This document shows, piece after piece, positions 33,788 to 43,038 of a stretch of 64,000 bases of DNA. How positions within the stretch are numbered: the stretch's first letter is position 1; each line of letters opens with the position of its first letter. The translations under genes and the position numbers were made by a program. This DNA is from Paracoccaceae bacterium (GTDB taxonomy: Bacteria > Pseudomonadota > Alphaproteobacteria > Rhodobacterales > Rhodobacteraceae). A model generated the notes under the pieces. The model ran no database searches, had not been told where the DNA came from, and saw nothing but the letters and a program-made list of their open reading frames with translations. The stretch is taken from assembly GCA_017510335.1 (NCBI GenBank), contig JAFWNM010000041.1:1-64000 (forward strand), read 5' to 3'.

Positions 33788-34738
33788 TCATGCGTTGACC
33801 TGCGTCAGCAGTGGACGGCCCGCGAAATGTGCCGCAAGGTTTTCGCGCAACAACTGGCCCATCGCACGCCGCGTTTCGAATGTCCCGCTAGCATGGTGGG
33901 GCTGCAGCAGCACGTTGCTCAGCCGGGAAAAACGAGGGTCGGGGGCTGGTTCGCCCTCGAATACATCCAGCGCCGCGCCGCGCAAGCGGCCCTGTTCAAG
34001 CGCATCCAGCAGGGCACGTTCATCTATATTCTGTGCGCGTGAGATATTGATCAACAGCCCGTCCGGCCCCAACGCCCGCAGCACATCCGCATCCACAATA
34101 TGATGAGTCTCTGGCGTCGCCGCCAGCGTTACAAACAGAACATCAGATTGCGCTGCCAACTCTTTTGCATCTGCGATATACTGCCACGAACCCGCCTCGG
34201 CGCGCGGTGTGCGGGTGGTATAGGAAATCTGCATGCCAAAGCCCTCAAGCCGCTGCGCAACTGCCATACCGATGCGCCCCAGCCCAAGGACACCCGCGCG
34301 CTTGCCGCATGCGCGATGCTGCAACGGAAAGCCGCCTTTGCGCGCCCAGTCGCCCGCCCGCGCCCAGGCTTCCGCCGCAACAATGCCCCGCGATAGTGCA
34401 AGCCACATACCAAGGGCCAGATCAGCGCAATCATCGGTCAGCACATCGGGGGTGTTTGTCACGACAATACCGCCCTTGGCACAAGCGGCCAGATCGACCG
34501 CATCATAGCCTACGCCATAAACCGAGATGATCTTCAGCATCGGGCAGGCTGCGATTACCTCTGCGCTTGCGCCAAGATCGCCACGGGTGGCAATGGCCTG
34601 TATTTTGGGTCCAACCTGCGCCAGAAAACTGGCCTTGTCAGGGGCGTCGAAATAACGATGCACCTCATAGGTGTCATTTAACGGGGTTTCATCCCATTCG
34701 GGCAGTCCACCCATTTGCAGAATATGTGGCTTCGGCAT
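33788..34738 (-). CDS. D-isomer-specific 2-hydroxyacid dehydrogenase
   Basis: A 316-residue NAD(P)-dependent dehydrogenase. The nucleotide-binding loop VLGLGRIGMAVAQRL is at about 148-162; the catalytic Arg-Glu-His set is visible as INISRAQNIDE, DVFEGEPAPD and LLQPHHASGT. It reduces glyoxylate, hydroxypyruvate or 2-ketogluconate, reversibly. Next to a gluconate-5-dehydrogenase-like SDR and a LacI regulator, 2-ketogluconate reduction is a reasonable guess. It is divergent from the SDR, 105 bases apart. The start is uncertain between ATG 34738 and 34750. Confidence 0.88.
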   Translation of the reverse strand: MPKPHILQMGGLPEWDETPLNDTYEVHRYFDAPDKASFLAQVGPKIQAIATRGDLGASAEVIAACPMLKIISVYGVGYDAVDLAACAKGGIVVTNTPDVLTDDCADLALGMWLALSRGIVAAEAWARAGDWARKGGFPLQHRACGKRAGVLGLGRIGMAVAQRLEGFGMQISYTTRTPRAEAGSWQYIADAKELAAQSDVLFVTLAATPETHHIVDADVLRALGPDGLLINISRAQNIDERALLDALEQGRLRGAALDVFEGEPAPDPRFSRLSNVLLQPHHASGTFETRRAMGQLLRENLAAHFAGRPLLTQVNA

Positions 34739-34843
34739 GAGACTATCCATTTTACCAAGAAAGTTTGGTGTTGACCTTGTATGATAACGATAACATAAAC
34801 AAAGAGAAACTGGCTTGTCCAGCAGAAACACAGCGGAGGAACG

Positions 34844-35599
34844 ATGAGTCTTGAACTCTTTAACCTGACTGGCAAACGCGCCCTTATCACAGGATCATCG
34901 CAAGGCATTGGCTTTGCCCTGGCAAGCGGGTTGGCGGCTGCCGGTGCGAATGTTGTGCTGAACGGGCGCGATGAAAGCAAGTTGTCTGCAGCCGCGGCGA
35001 AGTTGCCGAATGCACAAACGCTCGCCTTTGACGTGATCGATCACGAGGCCGCGCGCATGGCCATTGACGGATTTGAAGCGCAGCACGGGGCCATTGACAT
35101 TCTGGTCAACAATGCGGGCATGCAGCATCGCGCGCCCTTGCAGGACTTCCCCCCCGAGATGTTCGAGAAATTGTTGCAGACCAATATCGCCAGCGTGTTC
35201 CATGTTGGACAAGCCGTCGCGCGCCACATGATCGCGCGCGGCGCAGGGCGCATCATCAACATTGCCAGCGTGCAATCCCTGCTGGCCCGCCCCGGTATTG
35301 CGCCCTACACGGCCACCAAGGGCGCAGTCAGCAACTTGACCAAAGGCATGGCGACCGATTGGGCACCGCTTGGGTTGAACTGCAACGCCATTGCGCCGGG
35401 TTATTTCGACACCCCCTTGAATGCTGCCCTTGTTGCAGACCCCGACTTTTCTGCCTGGCTGGAAAAGCGCACCCCCGCTGGGCGCTGGGGCAATGTCGAG
35501 GAACTGCAGGGCGCGTGCATCTTTCTTGCGTCGAATGCAGCGAGCTTTGTGAATGGCCATACGCTTTATGTGGATGGCGGCATAACATCGGCGCTGTAG
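34844..35599 (+). CDS. SDR-family oxidoreductase, gluconate 5-dehydrogenase-like
   Basis: A 251-residue classical short-chain dehydrogenase: TGSSQGIGFALA cofactor loop (about 16-27), NNAG (about 87-90), and the catalytic Ser/Tyr/Lys as IASVQS and YTATK. The start LFNLTGKRALITGSSQGIG and AIAPGYFDTPLNAALVADPD are typical of gluconate 5-dehydrogenase (IdnO/GnoA), which interconverts gluconate and 5-ketogluconate. GGAGG precedes ATG 34844. It is followed by a dehydrogenase remnant and a LacI regulator, suggesting a partly decayed sugar-acid cluster. Other sugar-acid substrates are possible. Confidence 0.88.
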   Translation: MSLELFNLTGKRALITGSSQGIGFALASGLAAAGANVVLNGRDESKLSAAAAKLPNAQTLAFDVIDHEAARMAIDGFEAQHGAIDILVNNAGMQHRAPLQDFPPEMFEKLLQTNIASVFHVGQAVARHMIARGAGRIINIASVQSLLARPGIAPYTATKGAVSNLTKGMATDWAPLGLNCNAIAPGYFDTPLNAALVADPDFSAWLEKRTPAGRWGNVEELQGACIFLASNAASFVNGHTLYVDGGITSAL

Positions 35600-35614
35600 C
35601 CGTAACACAATCGG

Positions 35615-35890
35615 GAGGGGCTGACGCCGCAAGTGGCACGGCGGCAGCTATCCTGAGTTTGCACAGCCTGAAAATTGTGGCGGAAGCGGTGTTCGGGCCG
35701 GGGGGAGTGGCCGAAGCAGATGTCGCCAAGGCGCAACGCTTGCTTGCGAATGTTCCCGCAAACCAGACCCATATGGGGCCTGCGGGGGCAGGTCAGACAG
35801 CCAAACTGATAAATCAGGGACTTTGCGGGCCAGGCTTTAATGCCGTGCTGCACCAGATTACTTCTCTGGTGCGGGGCGGAATTTGCCAGA
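35615..35890 (+). pseudogene. 3-hydroxyisobutyrate/tartronate-semialdehyde dehydrogenase remnant
   Basis: The plus frame encodes LLANVPANQTHMGPAGAGQT followed by AKLINQGLCGPGFNAVLHQI, the hinge and C-terminal helix start of the 3-hydroxyisobutyrate dehydrogenase/GarR family, where the Lys in AKLINQ is catalytic. The N-terminal NAD domain and most of the C-terminal domain are missing, and the frame has no proper start. It is a relic between the SDR and the LacI gene, consistent with loss from a sugar-acid operon. Confidence 0.7.
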
Positions 35891-35956
35891 CATGACATAA
35901 TCCAGCGCAGGCGTAACAAGCTGGATTTTGGCCAGCCTTCAAGGTATTTCAGGGAC

Positions 35957-36973
35957 ATGAACACCGCCCGCAAACCCCCAACAATGACAGAAGTAGCCCG
36001 TCTTGCGGGGGTTTCGCCAATGACTGTCAGCCGGGCTTTGAAACCCGGCAGTCTGGTCAATGAACAGACCCGCGCGCGTATCCTGTCCGCGGCGGAGGAG
36101 TTGGGCTATGTGCTTGACAGCACTGCCTCCAGCCTGCGGTCCCAGAAAACCGACTTTGTCGCCGTCACCATCCCTTCTATCAACAACGCCAATTTTGCCG
36201 ATACAGTCGGCGCCTTGAATGAAGGGCTGAAGGCGCGCGGGCTTCAGATTCTGCTTGGCTACACGAATTACGACATGCAGGAAGAAGAGCGCCTGATCGA
36301 GCAATTGCTGCGCCGCAAGCCGCAAGCGATTGTGGTCACAGGCGGGAAGCACACGCCCCGCACGCGGCGGATGCTGGAGAACGCCACTGTTCCCGTGATC
36401 GAAACATGGGATCTGCCTGATACCCCGATCAACCATGTAATCGGGTTTTCCAACGCGCAGGCGGTGCAAGCCATGGTAGACCACGTCGTCAGCAAGGGGC
36501 TGACGCGGATTGCGTTCATCGGCGGCGATACAGATCGTGATACGCGCGGGCTTGACCGGCGCCGTGGGTTTGTTGCGGCTATGGAACGGCATGGACTGGA
36601 CGCAACCCGACTTGTTGCGGCTGGCCCCCCACCAATTTCGATGCGCGAAGGGGCCGATGCGATGGACCACTTGCTTGACACTGATCCGGACACAGAAGCT
36701 GTCATCTGCGTGTCTGACCTGTCCGCCTTTGGGGCGCTCAGCGCCTGCCAGCGTCGCGGCACGCGTGTCCCTGAGGAAATTTCAATCGCGGGCTTTGGCA
36801 ATTATGAGGTTGGCTCGATCTGTGTGCCATCAATCACCACCATCGACCCTTCGCCGCGCAAAATCGGTCAACAGGCCGCAGAATTGCTTTGCGAAATTCT
36901 GGATCAAGGCGCATTGTTTCCAGTGCGCCGCGAAATCATACCGCAGCTTGTGATCAGAGAATCCACGCGATAG
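35957..36973 (+). CDS. LacI-family transcriptional regulator (GntR-like)
   Basis: A 338-residue repressor. The N-terminal helix-turn-helix and hinge TMTEVARLAGVSPMTVSRAL (about 9-28) and ELGYVLDSTASSLRSQKTDF are followed by a periplasmic-binding-protein-like sensor (IAFIGGDTDRDTRGLDRRRG, AVICVSDLSAFGALSACQRR). It resembles the gluconate-responsive GntR/IdnR subgroup. It probably controls the adjacent SDR and hydroxyacid dehydrogenase genes. ATG 35957 has AGGG directly upstream at short spacing; the longer frame from 35840 reads into the dehydrogenase remnant and is not plausible. Confidence 0.9.
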   Translation: MNTARKPPTMTEVARLAGVSPMTVSRALKPGSLVNEQTRARILSAAEELGYVLDSTASSLRSQKTDFVAVTIPSINNANFADTVGALNEGLKARGLQILLGYTNYDMQEEERLIEQLLRRKPQAIVVTGGKHTPRTRRMLENATVPVIETWDLPDTPINHVIGFSNAQAVQAMVDHVVSKGLTRIAFIGGDTDRDTRGLDRRRGFVAAMERHGLDATRLVAAGPPPISMREGADAMDHLLDTDPDTEAVICVSDLSAFGALSACQRRGTRVPEEISIAGFGNYEVGSICVPSITTIDPSPRKIGQQAAELLCEILDQGALFPVRREIIPQLVIRESTR

Positions 36974-37055
36974 GATTAGACTAAAAACCAGGATCAAAGC
37001 CGCTATTGATCATATGATGGGGGCGGCCCTGACCTGCAACCTGATCATCCCTCGT

Positions 37056-37223
37056 TCATAACGAGAGGCCTTGGGGTTGATAGTTGTCATTTTGAGGCTG
37101 GGCAAGCGCGCCGGGCGCGAAGCCCTCAAATCGTTCAAGCGCTCGGCGCGCTTCAGCGGGTGTTTTGTTGGCAAGCGATGAGTGCGGCCTGACATTGTTG
37201 TATTCGTAGCGCCACAGGCCCCG
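37056..37223 (-). pseudogene. IS3-family transposase C-terminal fragment
   Basis: The minus strand encodes RGLWRYEYNNVRPHSSLANK followed by TPAEA, the invariant end of the IS3-family integrase domain (YN..RPHSSL...TP.E). About 55 codons remain, ending with a normal stop. The rest of the element is absent. Confidence 0.8.
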
Positions 37224-37319
37224 TAGCTTTGAGATATCCGTCGCCAAAACCACCTTGCCCAAACTCAACCTCGTCAAGAATTTGCCACAGAACCTGTCTT
37301 GGGGCGGGCTGATGATGTC

Positions 37320-38333
37320 CTAATCAAAAAACGGATCTATCAACACCTTGCATTGCGTCGTTCGGCTGCGCAGTGCCTCGAAGGCTGCGGGCGCGTCTGA
37401 CAATCCTACCACATCGGATACCAGTGCCTGCGGCGCGTAGCGCCCTGCGTCCAGGGCATCTATGGCGGTTGTGAACTCATGCATGTTGAAAAATACCGAC
37501 ATGATCACCGTCACTTCCTTCGAAATTGCCCGAAAGCTGTCCAGCGTGTCGGTTCCGGTGCAAAGCCCCAACACGCAAACGGTGCCCTGCGGGCGCACCA
37601 GATCAATACAATGATCGATCAGCCCGACCTTGCCTACGCATTCAAAGACAATATCAGGTGCCCCGCCACAGGCGCTGGCCACACGTTGCTTCATATCTGG
37701 CCCTGATGTGATAAAGCCTGTCGCCCCCAGATCTTCCGCGCGATCCCGCTGAAAATCATTCAGGTCCGCCGCAACAATCGCGCGCGCCCCCATCCGCCGT
37801 GCCCAGTACACGACCGCCAGCCCGATAGCCCCGGCCCCGACAACAAGCACCCGCGCCCCCGGTTTCAGGCCGGAACGCAGCACCCCGTGCAGTGCAACCG
37901 CCAAGGGTTCTGCCAGCGCGCCATCCGCCAGTGAAATGCCATCAGGCAATTTCCGCAACTGATGATCGGCAAGGGCCGTGTATTGCCCAAATCCACCGCC
38001 GATCAGTGTCATACCGTTTTCGCACCATGCCGGTGTTCCCGCGCGACAGGCAGCGCAACTTCCGCACCCGCGCAGCGGGGCGGCGGCGACAAGGTCACCC
38101 ACGCGCAGATTCCGAACATCAGCGCCGGTTTCGACCACTTCGCCAGCGAATTCATGCCCTATCACCGCGCCTTGTTCCAGGGCGAAAACAGGATCTTCGG
38201 TCATGTGCAGATCACTGCCACAAATGCCACAGCGGCAGATTTTCAGAACAACCTCGTCGCGGGCGGGCACTGGATCAGGGCAAACAGCCGATCGCAGCAG
38301 TTTTCCAAACCCGTCAAAGATAAGCGCCTTCAT
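37320..38333 (-). CDS. Zinc-dependent alcohol dehydrogenase (MDR family)
   Basis: A 337-residue medium-chain dehydrogenase. Catalytic zinc ligands are in CGICGSDLHMTE (about 36-47) and GHEFAGEV (about 60); the four structural-zinc cysteines are in CGSCAACRAGTPAWCEN (about 89-105); the NAD loop is VLVVGAGAIGLA (about 166-177). Substrate is unknown. It is the last gene of the eight-gene operon with the cupin dioxygenase, SDR and branched-chain-type transporter, and overlaps the livM stop by four bases, so an alcohol or hydroxyketone intermediate of the same pathway is likely. Confidence 0.88.
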   Translation of the reverse strand: MKALIFDGFGKLLRSAVCPDPVPARDEVVLKICRCGICGSDLHMTEDPVFALEQGAVIGHEFAGEVVETGADVRNLRVGDLVAAAPLRGCGSCAACRAGTPAWCENGMTLIGGGFGQYTALADHQLRKLPDGISLADGALAEPLAVALHGVLRSGLKPGARVLVVGAGAIGLAVVYWARRMGARAIVAADLNDFQRDRAEDLGATGFITSGPDMKQRVASACGGAPDIVFECVGKVGLIDHCIDLVRPQGTVCVLGLCTGTDTLDSFRAISKEVTVIMSVFFNMHEFTTAIDALDAGRYAPQALVSDVVGLSDAPAAFEALRSRTTQCKVLIDPFFD

Positions 38334-39334
38334 TTCACCACTCCCTTGTTGCGGACAAGATGGCGTCTGGTCGGAAACCATGGTGCGTTGAAGTGACGAC
38401 TGTAAAACCCCCACAGCCCGCCCCGGAAGTAAAGCGCGCAGGCCAGGGTCATAAGGCCCAGAACAATAAGGTAACTTGCGCCATACTCGCCAAACCAGCG
38501 TTCGGCAAAGAAGAAGATAACTGCGCCGATCAACACCCCCTCAAGGCTGCCAATGCCCCCGACCATCACAATGAAAATCGCCAGATTGGCCCAGTTCATT
38601 CCAAAAGCCGAAGGTGGGGTGATACGCAGTTGCGCCATGAAATAGACCGCACCCGCGAATCCCGAGCCGACCGCCGCCGCAACGAACAGATAGAACCGAA
38701 GCCGGTGAACATTCACGCCTTGACTGGCGGCCGCCGCGGGATTGTCGCGCATCGCGGTCATGGCGATCCCGTAGCGGCTGCGCAGCACCAGATAGCTACC
38801 GCCCAAGGTCACAAGCAACAAAAGCGCCGCCAGAAGGGACGAAGCAATAGCGCGCTCGTGAACCGAGAATTGCGTCATGACCCGCAGACTCATGCCCGCA
38901 CCGCCGTTCAACATGGGCATGTTCGTGGCCAGAAGCCGCAAGGCTTCTGCTACGACCCAGGTTCCGATGGCGAAATATGGTCCTTCAAGCCGGTGCAGCA
39001 GATAGTATATCGGCACAGCCAACGCTGCAGGGGCAAGCAGGCTTATGAACACCGCACTATAGGGATTGACCCCGTATGTCTGGGCAAGCACGAACATGGC
39101 ATATGCCGCGACCCCCACAAAAGCCTGCTGTCCCACCGACACCAACCCACCGTAGCCGGCAAGCATGTTCCACATTTGCGCAACGGCAATATAGCAGGCA
39201 AGGGTAACAACGTCCCGGATCAATCCTTGCGATGCCCACCACGGCATAGAAACAATCCCGATCAACGCTACGGCAAAGATAAACCACGCAATGCGCCCCG
39301 ACAGGGTCATGCGGATGACTTGATATTTAGACAT
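38330..39334 (-). CDS. Branched-chain-type ABC transporter permease, LivM family
   Basis: A 334-residue permease with about nine to ten hydrophobic segments. The LivM signatures LAGYGGLVSVGQQAFVGVAA (about 58-77), AMRDNPAAAASQGVNVHRLR and GGIGSLEGVLIGAVI are present. With LivH it forms the channel for the substrate of the binding protein encoded upstream. LivFGHMK-type systems transport amino acids and also aromatic acids, urea and amides, so the family name does not fix the substrate. It lies 8 bases after livH. Confidence 0.9.
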   Translation of the reverse strand: MSKYQVIRMTLSGRIAWFIFAVALIGIVSMPWWASQGLIRDVVTLACYIAVAQMWNMLAGYGGLVSVGQQAFVGVAAYAMFVLAQTYGVNPYSAVFISLLAPAALAVPIYYLLHRLEGPYFAIGTWVVAEALRLLATNMPMLNGGAGMSLRVMTQFSVHERAIASSLLAALLLLVTLGGSYLVLRSRYGIAMTAMRDNPAAAASQGVNVHRLRFYLFVAAAVGSGFAGAVYFMAQLRITPPSAFGMNWANLAIFIVMVGGIGSLEGVLIGAVIFFFAERWFGEYGASYLIVLGLMTLACALYFRGGLWGFYSRHFNAPWFPTRRHLVRNKGVVK

Positions 39335-39342
39335 GCTGAACC

Positions 39343-40203
39343 TCAGGATTTGCGTTTGAAAATGCCTTGCGGACGCACCGCAAGCACAGCCAGGAAAACA
39401 AGATGTCCTGCCAGAATGCCAAAGCCCGGATTGATGCGGAAACCGATGGACTGGCTGATGCCCAGAATCATCGCCCCCGTAAAAGCGCCCCAGATTGAGC
39501 CAAGCCCGCCAATGATCACGGCCTCGAACGCATAAATCAGCTGGAAAGGCCCGTCAGATGGTGCAACCGTCGACCGCATCGCCTGAAACGCGGCAGCAAA
39601 ACCCAGAATCCCGACTGCGATGGCTGTTGCCAGTGCGTAGACACGGCGCGGATTTACGCCCATCATCGCTGCTGCCTCCACATCGGCAGAGGCCGCGCGC
39701 AAAGCCCGGCCAAACCGCGTATAATGCATGAGGAATGCCATCCCGGCCGTCAGAACTGTTGCGCAGATCAGCACAATCAGCGGCAACACCCCGATATAGA
39801 GTGACCCGACAGGAATGGAGGCCTGCTGGATAGCCCCCCCCGAAAGTGACCGGGTGTCTGCAGACCATATCTGCAGCATCGCATTTTGCAGGGCGATTGA
39901 CAGGCCGAATGTGGCAATAAGTGATGGCAAGGGGTCATCCCCCACCACCCGGTTCAGAAGCGCACGCTGCAATATCCAGCCAATTGCCGCGCCTATCGGA
40001 ACCAACGTTGCCAGAATGCTCCAGGGGCCAAGACCTGTCAGATCCGCAAGTGAAATGCCAATTAACGCAAGCAGGATCACAAGATCGCCATGGGTGACGT
40101 TGACAATTTTCATCACGCCGAACATCAATGCCATTCCAAGGGCGTATTGCGCATATAGCCCGCCAAGAAGAATGCCTTGAACGATACCGTCAATCCAGTA
40201 CAT
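39343..40203 (-). CDS. Branched-chain-type ABC transporter permease, LivH family
   Basis: A 286-residue permease with about eight hydrophobic segments and the LivH motifs GGLYAQYALGMALMFGVMKI and NVTHGDL (about 14-40), MMGVNPRRVYALATAIAVGI and GGLGSIWGAFTGAMILG. ATG 40203 lies inside the end of livF (14-base overlap), so translation is probably coupled; the longer frame from 40284 was rejected because it lies wholly within livF. It partners LivM in the membrane. Confidence 0.9.
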   Translation of the reverse strand: MYWIDGIVQGILLGGLYAQYALGMALMFGVMKIVNVTHGDLVILLALIGISLADLTGLGPWSILATLVPIGAAIGWILQRALLNRVVGDDPLPSLIATFGLSIALQNAMLQIWSADTRSLSGGAIQQASIPVGSLYIGVLPLIVLICATVLTAGMAFLMHYTRFGRALRAASADVEAAAMMGVNPRRVYALATAIAVGILGFAAAFQAMRSTVAPSDGPFQLIYAFEAVIIGGLGSIWGAFTGAMILGISQSIGFRINPGFGILAGHLVFLAVLAVRPQGIFKRKS

Positions 40204-40915
40204 GATTTGCTCCGAAATAAGCCGCCGAGATCTGCTCGCGGGTAATGTCACTGGACGCCCCCTGAAGGGTAACGCGCCCTTCAAGCATGCAGTAGAGGCG
40301 CTGAGAGGCGCGTTGTGCCAGGCTTACATCCTGCTCGACCAGAACCAGCGCCACCCCGCCTGCAGTTATTGCCGGAAGTGCAGCGTAGATTTCGCGCACC
40401 ACCTTGGGGGCAAGACCCAGGCTGATTTCATCACATAGCAGCACCCGCGGCTGCACCAGCAGAGAGCGCCCGATAGACACCATCTGCTGTTGTCCCCCCG
40501 ACAGGTTTTCAACCAATGTTCGGGCCTTCTCGCGGAGGATGGGAAACAACGCAAAGACACGCTCCAGTGTCCATGGCTCCCCGATGGGTTCAGCGGCGTG
40601 CTCAATGGCGATCTGCAGGTTTTCTTCGACGCTCATGCCAAGGAAAAGCCGCCGCCCCTCGGGCACAATTGCGACGCCCGCCTTGACCATAAGATGCGGG
40701 CTTTTGCCCCCGACTGCCTTGCCATCCAGCATGATCATTTCTGGCGCAACGGGCAGAACCCCCATTATCGCCTTAAGAAGCGTTGATTTCCCCGCGCCAT
40801 TCGCCCCGATCAGGGCAACTGTCTCTCCTGCCTCGATGGAAATCTCGATCCCGTGAAGCGCGCGCATATCGCCATATCCGGCCTTCAGGCCATGCGTTGA
40901 CAGAAGTGCGTTCAT
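40190..40915 (-). CDS. Branched-chain-type ABC transporter ATPase, LivF family
   Basis: A 241-residue ATPase: Walker A GANGAGKSTLLKAI (about 37-50), Q-loop, signature LSGGQQQMVSIGRSL (about 137-151), Walker B VLLCDEISLGLAP and the late His position replaced in LVEQDVS as usual for LivF. It overlaps livG by four bases. LivF and LivG form the heterodimeric motor of the transporter. Confidence 0.9.
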   Translation of the reverse strand: MNALLSTHGLKAGYGDMRALHGIEISIEAGETVALIGANGAGKSTLLKAIMGVLPVAPEMIMLDGKAVGGKSPHLMVKAGVAIVPEGRRLFLGMSVEENLQIAIEHAAEPIGEPWTLERVFALFPILREKARTLVENLSGGQQQMVSIGRSLLVQPRVLLCDEISLGLAPKVVREIYAALPAITAGGVALVLVEQDVSLAQRASQRLYCMLEGRVTLQGASSDITREQISAAYFGANHVLD

Positions 40916-41649
40916 GCCTCCACCCCCATATAGACGCGTTTAACCTCTGGGTTTTCGATCACCTGCGCGGGCAGCCCTTCAGCAATCTTTTCCCCGAAAT
41001 TCAGCACCAGAAGCCTGTCAGCCACAGCGAAAAGCGCGTGCAGAACATGTTCGATCCAGATGATTGTAATCCCGCTGTCACGGATGCGACCAATCAGGGC
41101 TACCAGGTCCTTACCCTCTTCTTCGGTCAACCCGCCGGCAATTTCGTCCAGCAGCAGCAACCGGGGCTTCGATGCCAGCGCCCGCGCCAGCTCAAGGCGT
41201 TTCCGGTCCAGCAAAGTCAGCATGCCCGCATTCGTATTAGCGCGCCGGATCAGATCACAATCCTCCAGGATCATGGCACAATGGTCATAGCTTTCGGCCT
41301 CTGACATGTTGCCGCCAAAACTTGCTGCAACAAGCAAATTCTCAAATGTGGTCATTGCACCATAGGGAAGCGGAATCTGATACGTCCTGCCAATACCCTG
41401 ACGGCAGCGTTCGAACGGGGGGCCAGCCAATGGCTGGCCCCTGAAACGAATATCGCCCCCATGATCACGGATATCGCCACTTATCAGGTTGAACAACGTG
41501 GTCTTGCCCGCACCATTTGGCCCTAGTATGCCCAGCACTTCGCCGGCACGGACTTCGAAATCCACATTGTGCAGCACTCTGACTGCGCCGAAGGACTTGC
41601 TCAGCCCATGCGCCGACAACAAGGGCGCTTCGTTTTGTTCATGTTGCAT
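40912..41649 (-). CDS. Branched-chain-type ABC transporter ATPase, LivG family
   Basis: A 245-residue ATPase with Walker A GPNGAGKTTLFNLI (about 38-51), the LivG-type GIGRTYQIPLPYGAMTTFEN Q-loop region, and Walker B LLLLDEIAGGLTEEE followed by WIEHVLHAL with the switch His. The signature Gly-Gly motif is weak: the expected LSGG position reads MLTLLDRKRLELARAL. That LDRKRLELARAL form occurs in some LivG proteins transporting non-amino-acid substrates. It starts 12 bases after the binding-protein gene. Confidence 0.9.
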   Translation of the reverse strand: MQHEQNEAPLLSAHGLSKSFGAVRVLHNVDFEVRAGEVLGILGPNGAGKTTLFNLISGDIRDHGGDIRFRGQPLAGPPFERCRQGIGRTYQIPLPYGAMTTFENLLVAASFGGNMSEAESYDHCAMILEDCDLIRRANTNAGMLTLLDRKRLELARALASKPRLLLLDEIAGGLTEEEGKDLVALIGRIRDSGITIIWIEHVLHALFAVADRLLVLNFGEKIAEGLPAQVIENPEVKRVYMGVEA

Positions 41650-41661
41650 AAAATGCAGCGC

Positions 41662-42954
41662 TCAAGACGACCAGGGCAACGGTTGCATTGCCTGTTCGGG
41701 TTCAAACAGCGGATTTACGGTGTTATCCACGATCTTCAACTCGAACGGCCATTGTTCACCCCGCACCCACTGTCCACCGAAAATCGGTGTTGCCGACACA
41801 TTGGGGTGTGGTCCCGAACCAAAATCGACCGGCCCGATCAGCGTTTGCATAGAGGTTTCGCGCAACGCATCGCGGTTGGCCGTGCGGTCCAGCGGGTTGG
41901 ACGACCGGCGCAAGGCGTCAAGTGCCACCTCCCAGATGGCATGGCTATAGCCCAAAGGCTGCGTCCATTGCCGCCCGGTCGAGGCTTCCCACGCATCAGC
42001 CACGTCGCGGCTGGTCTGGCCGGTCAGCGATGACTGGAACGGGAAGGCGGGTGTCCACCAAACCTCGGACGACATACCAACGCCCAAATCGCCCAACGCT
42101 TCAATCCCTGAAGGAAACAGCAAGGCTGCTGCAACAGTAATCGCTTTCGGACGATACCCTTGCTGCGCACATTGGTTTACGAAGGTGGTGAGATCGTCAA
42201 CATATGTGATGCCGCCGACGATTTCTGCCTCGAACTGCCGGAAGTTGGAAATCATCGACGAGAAGTCATTCGTCCGCGGCTGGAAGAAACCCGGCATCCG
42301 GGTTTCAAAACCCGCCTCCTGCGTCGGAACAGGAAGCCCGTATTCAGTGCTACCCCAGGTTTCCCCATCGGCATTTTGTGGAAACAACATGCCAACCTTG
42401 CGGTTGGTCTCAAGGCTGTTCCAAAGGCCAACAAACGTGGCAAGGGCCTCGTCCAGTCCCCAGAAGAAATGATAGGTCCAGTCAAACGGCTGATCGGCCC
42501 CCCCACGCGGAAAGACAATGGCCTGCCATGGGGCCGCTGTAGACAAGCATGGCACACCGAACAGTTCCGCCTGATCTGCCGCCGGATTAATGATATCCGT
42601 TGTCGAGGCAGGCAACAACATGTGCACCTCGTCATTCAGGATAAGGTCTGCTGCAACCTGGGCTGACCTGTTCGGATCGGACTGCCCGTCGCGCACAAGG
42701 ATTTGCAGATCATACGTTCCCGCTGCTGTCTCCAGCTTCCCGCCCAGGGCCTCGCGGATCCGTTCGACGGTGAAGCCGTCGGTTTCCCCGAAAAGCGCAA
42801 GTGGCCCTGTTGCTGGTGTGATGAAGCCGATCTTGATGGTGCCTGCGCTTTGGGCGCGCAAGATTGAGGGTGCGGCAAGTGCCGCGACACCTGCGCCCAT
42901 CCCTTGCAGAACCCTGCGCCGTGTAGAAGTTCCAAGTCCAGATTGAATGCTCAT
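41662..42954 (-). CDS. Branched-chain-type ABC transporter substrate-binding protein
   Basis: A 430-residue periplasmic binding protein of the LivK/amidase type. The N-terminus has a twin-arginine-like signal (TSTRRRVLQGMGAGVAALAA) ending near SILRAQS, so it may be exported folded. The mature part starts IKIGFITPATGPLALFGETD and has typical type I two-lobe organisation. It is longer than amino-acid-specific LivK (about 370), as in proteins for aromatic or other organic acids. Next to a dihydroxyacetophenone-dioxygenase-like gene it probably binds an aromatic compound. ATG 42954 is preferred over 42981. Confidence 0.88.
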   Translation of the reverse strand: MSIQSGLGTSTRRRVLQGMGAGVAALAAPSILRAQSAGTIKIGFITPATGPLALFGETDGFTVERIREALGGKLETAAGTYDLQILVRDGQSDPNRSAQVAADLILNDEVHMLLPASTTDIINPAADQAELFGVPCLSTAAPWQAIVFPRGGADQPFDWTYHFFWGLDEALATFVGLWNSLETNRKVGMLFPQNADGETWGSTEYGLPVPTQEAGFETRMPGFFQPRTNDFSSMISNFRQFEAEIVGGITYVDDLTTFVNQCAQQGYRPKAITVAAALLFPSGIEALGDLGVGMSSEVWWTPAFPFQSSLTGQTSRDVADAWEASTGRQWTQPLGYSHAIWEVALDALRRSSNPLDRTANRDALRETSMQTLIGPVDFGSGPHPNVSATPIFGGQWVRGEQWPFELKIVDNTVNPLFEPEQAMQPLPWSS

Positions 42955-43038
42955 TTCATATCCTCCCAGAGAAAAAAGCAACTGCCGGATAGTGCGCGCG
43001 GGTCCGGCAGCAATCCCGCTTCTGTTCAGCCGGTCGGG

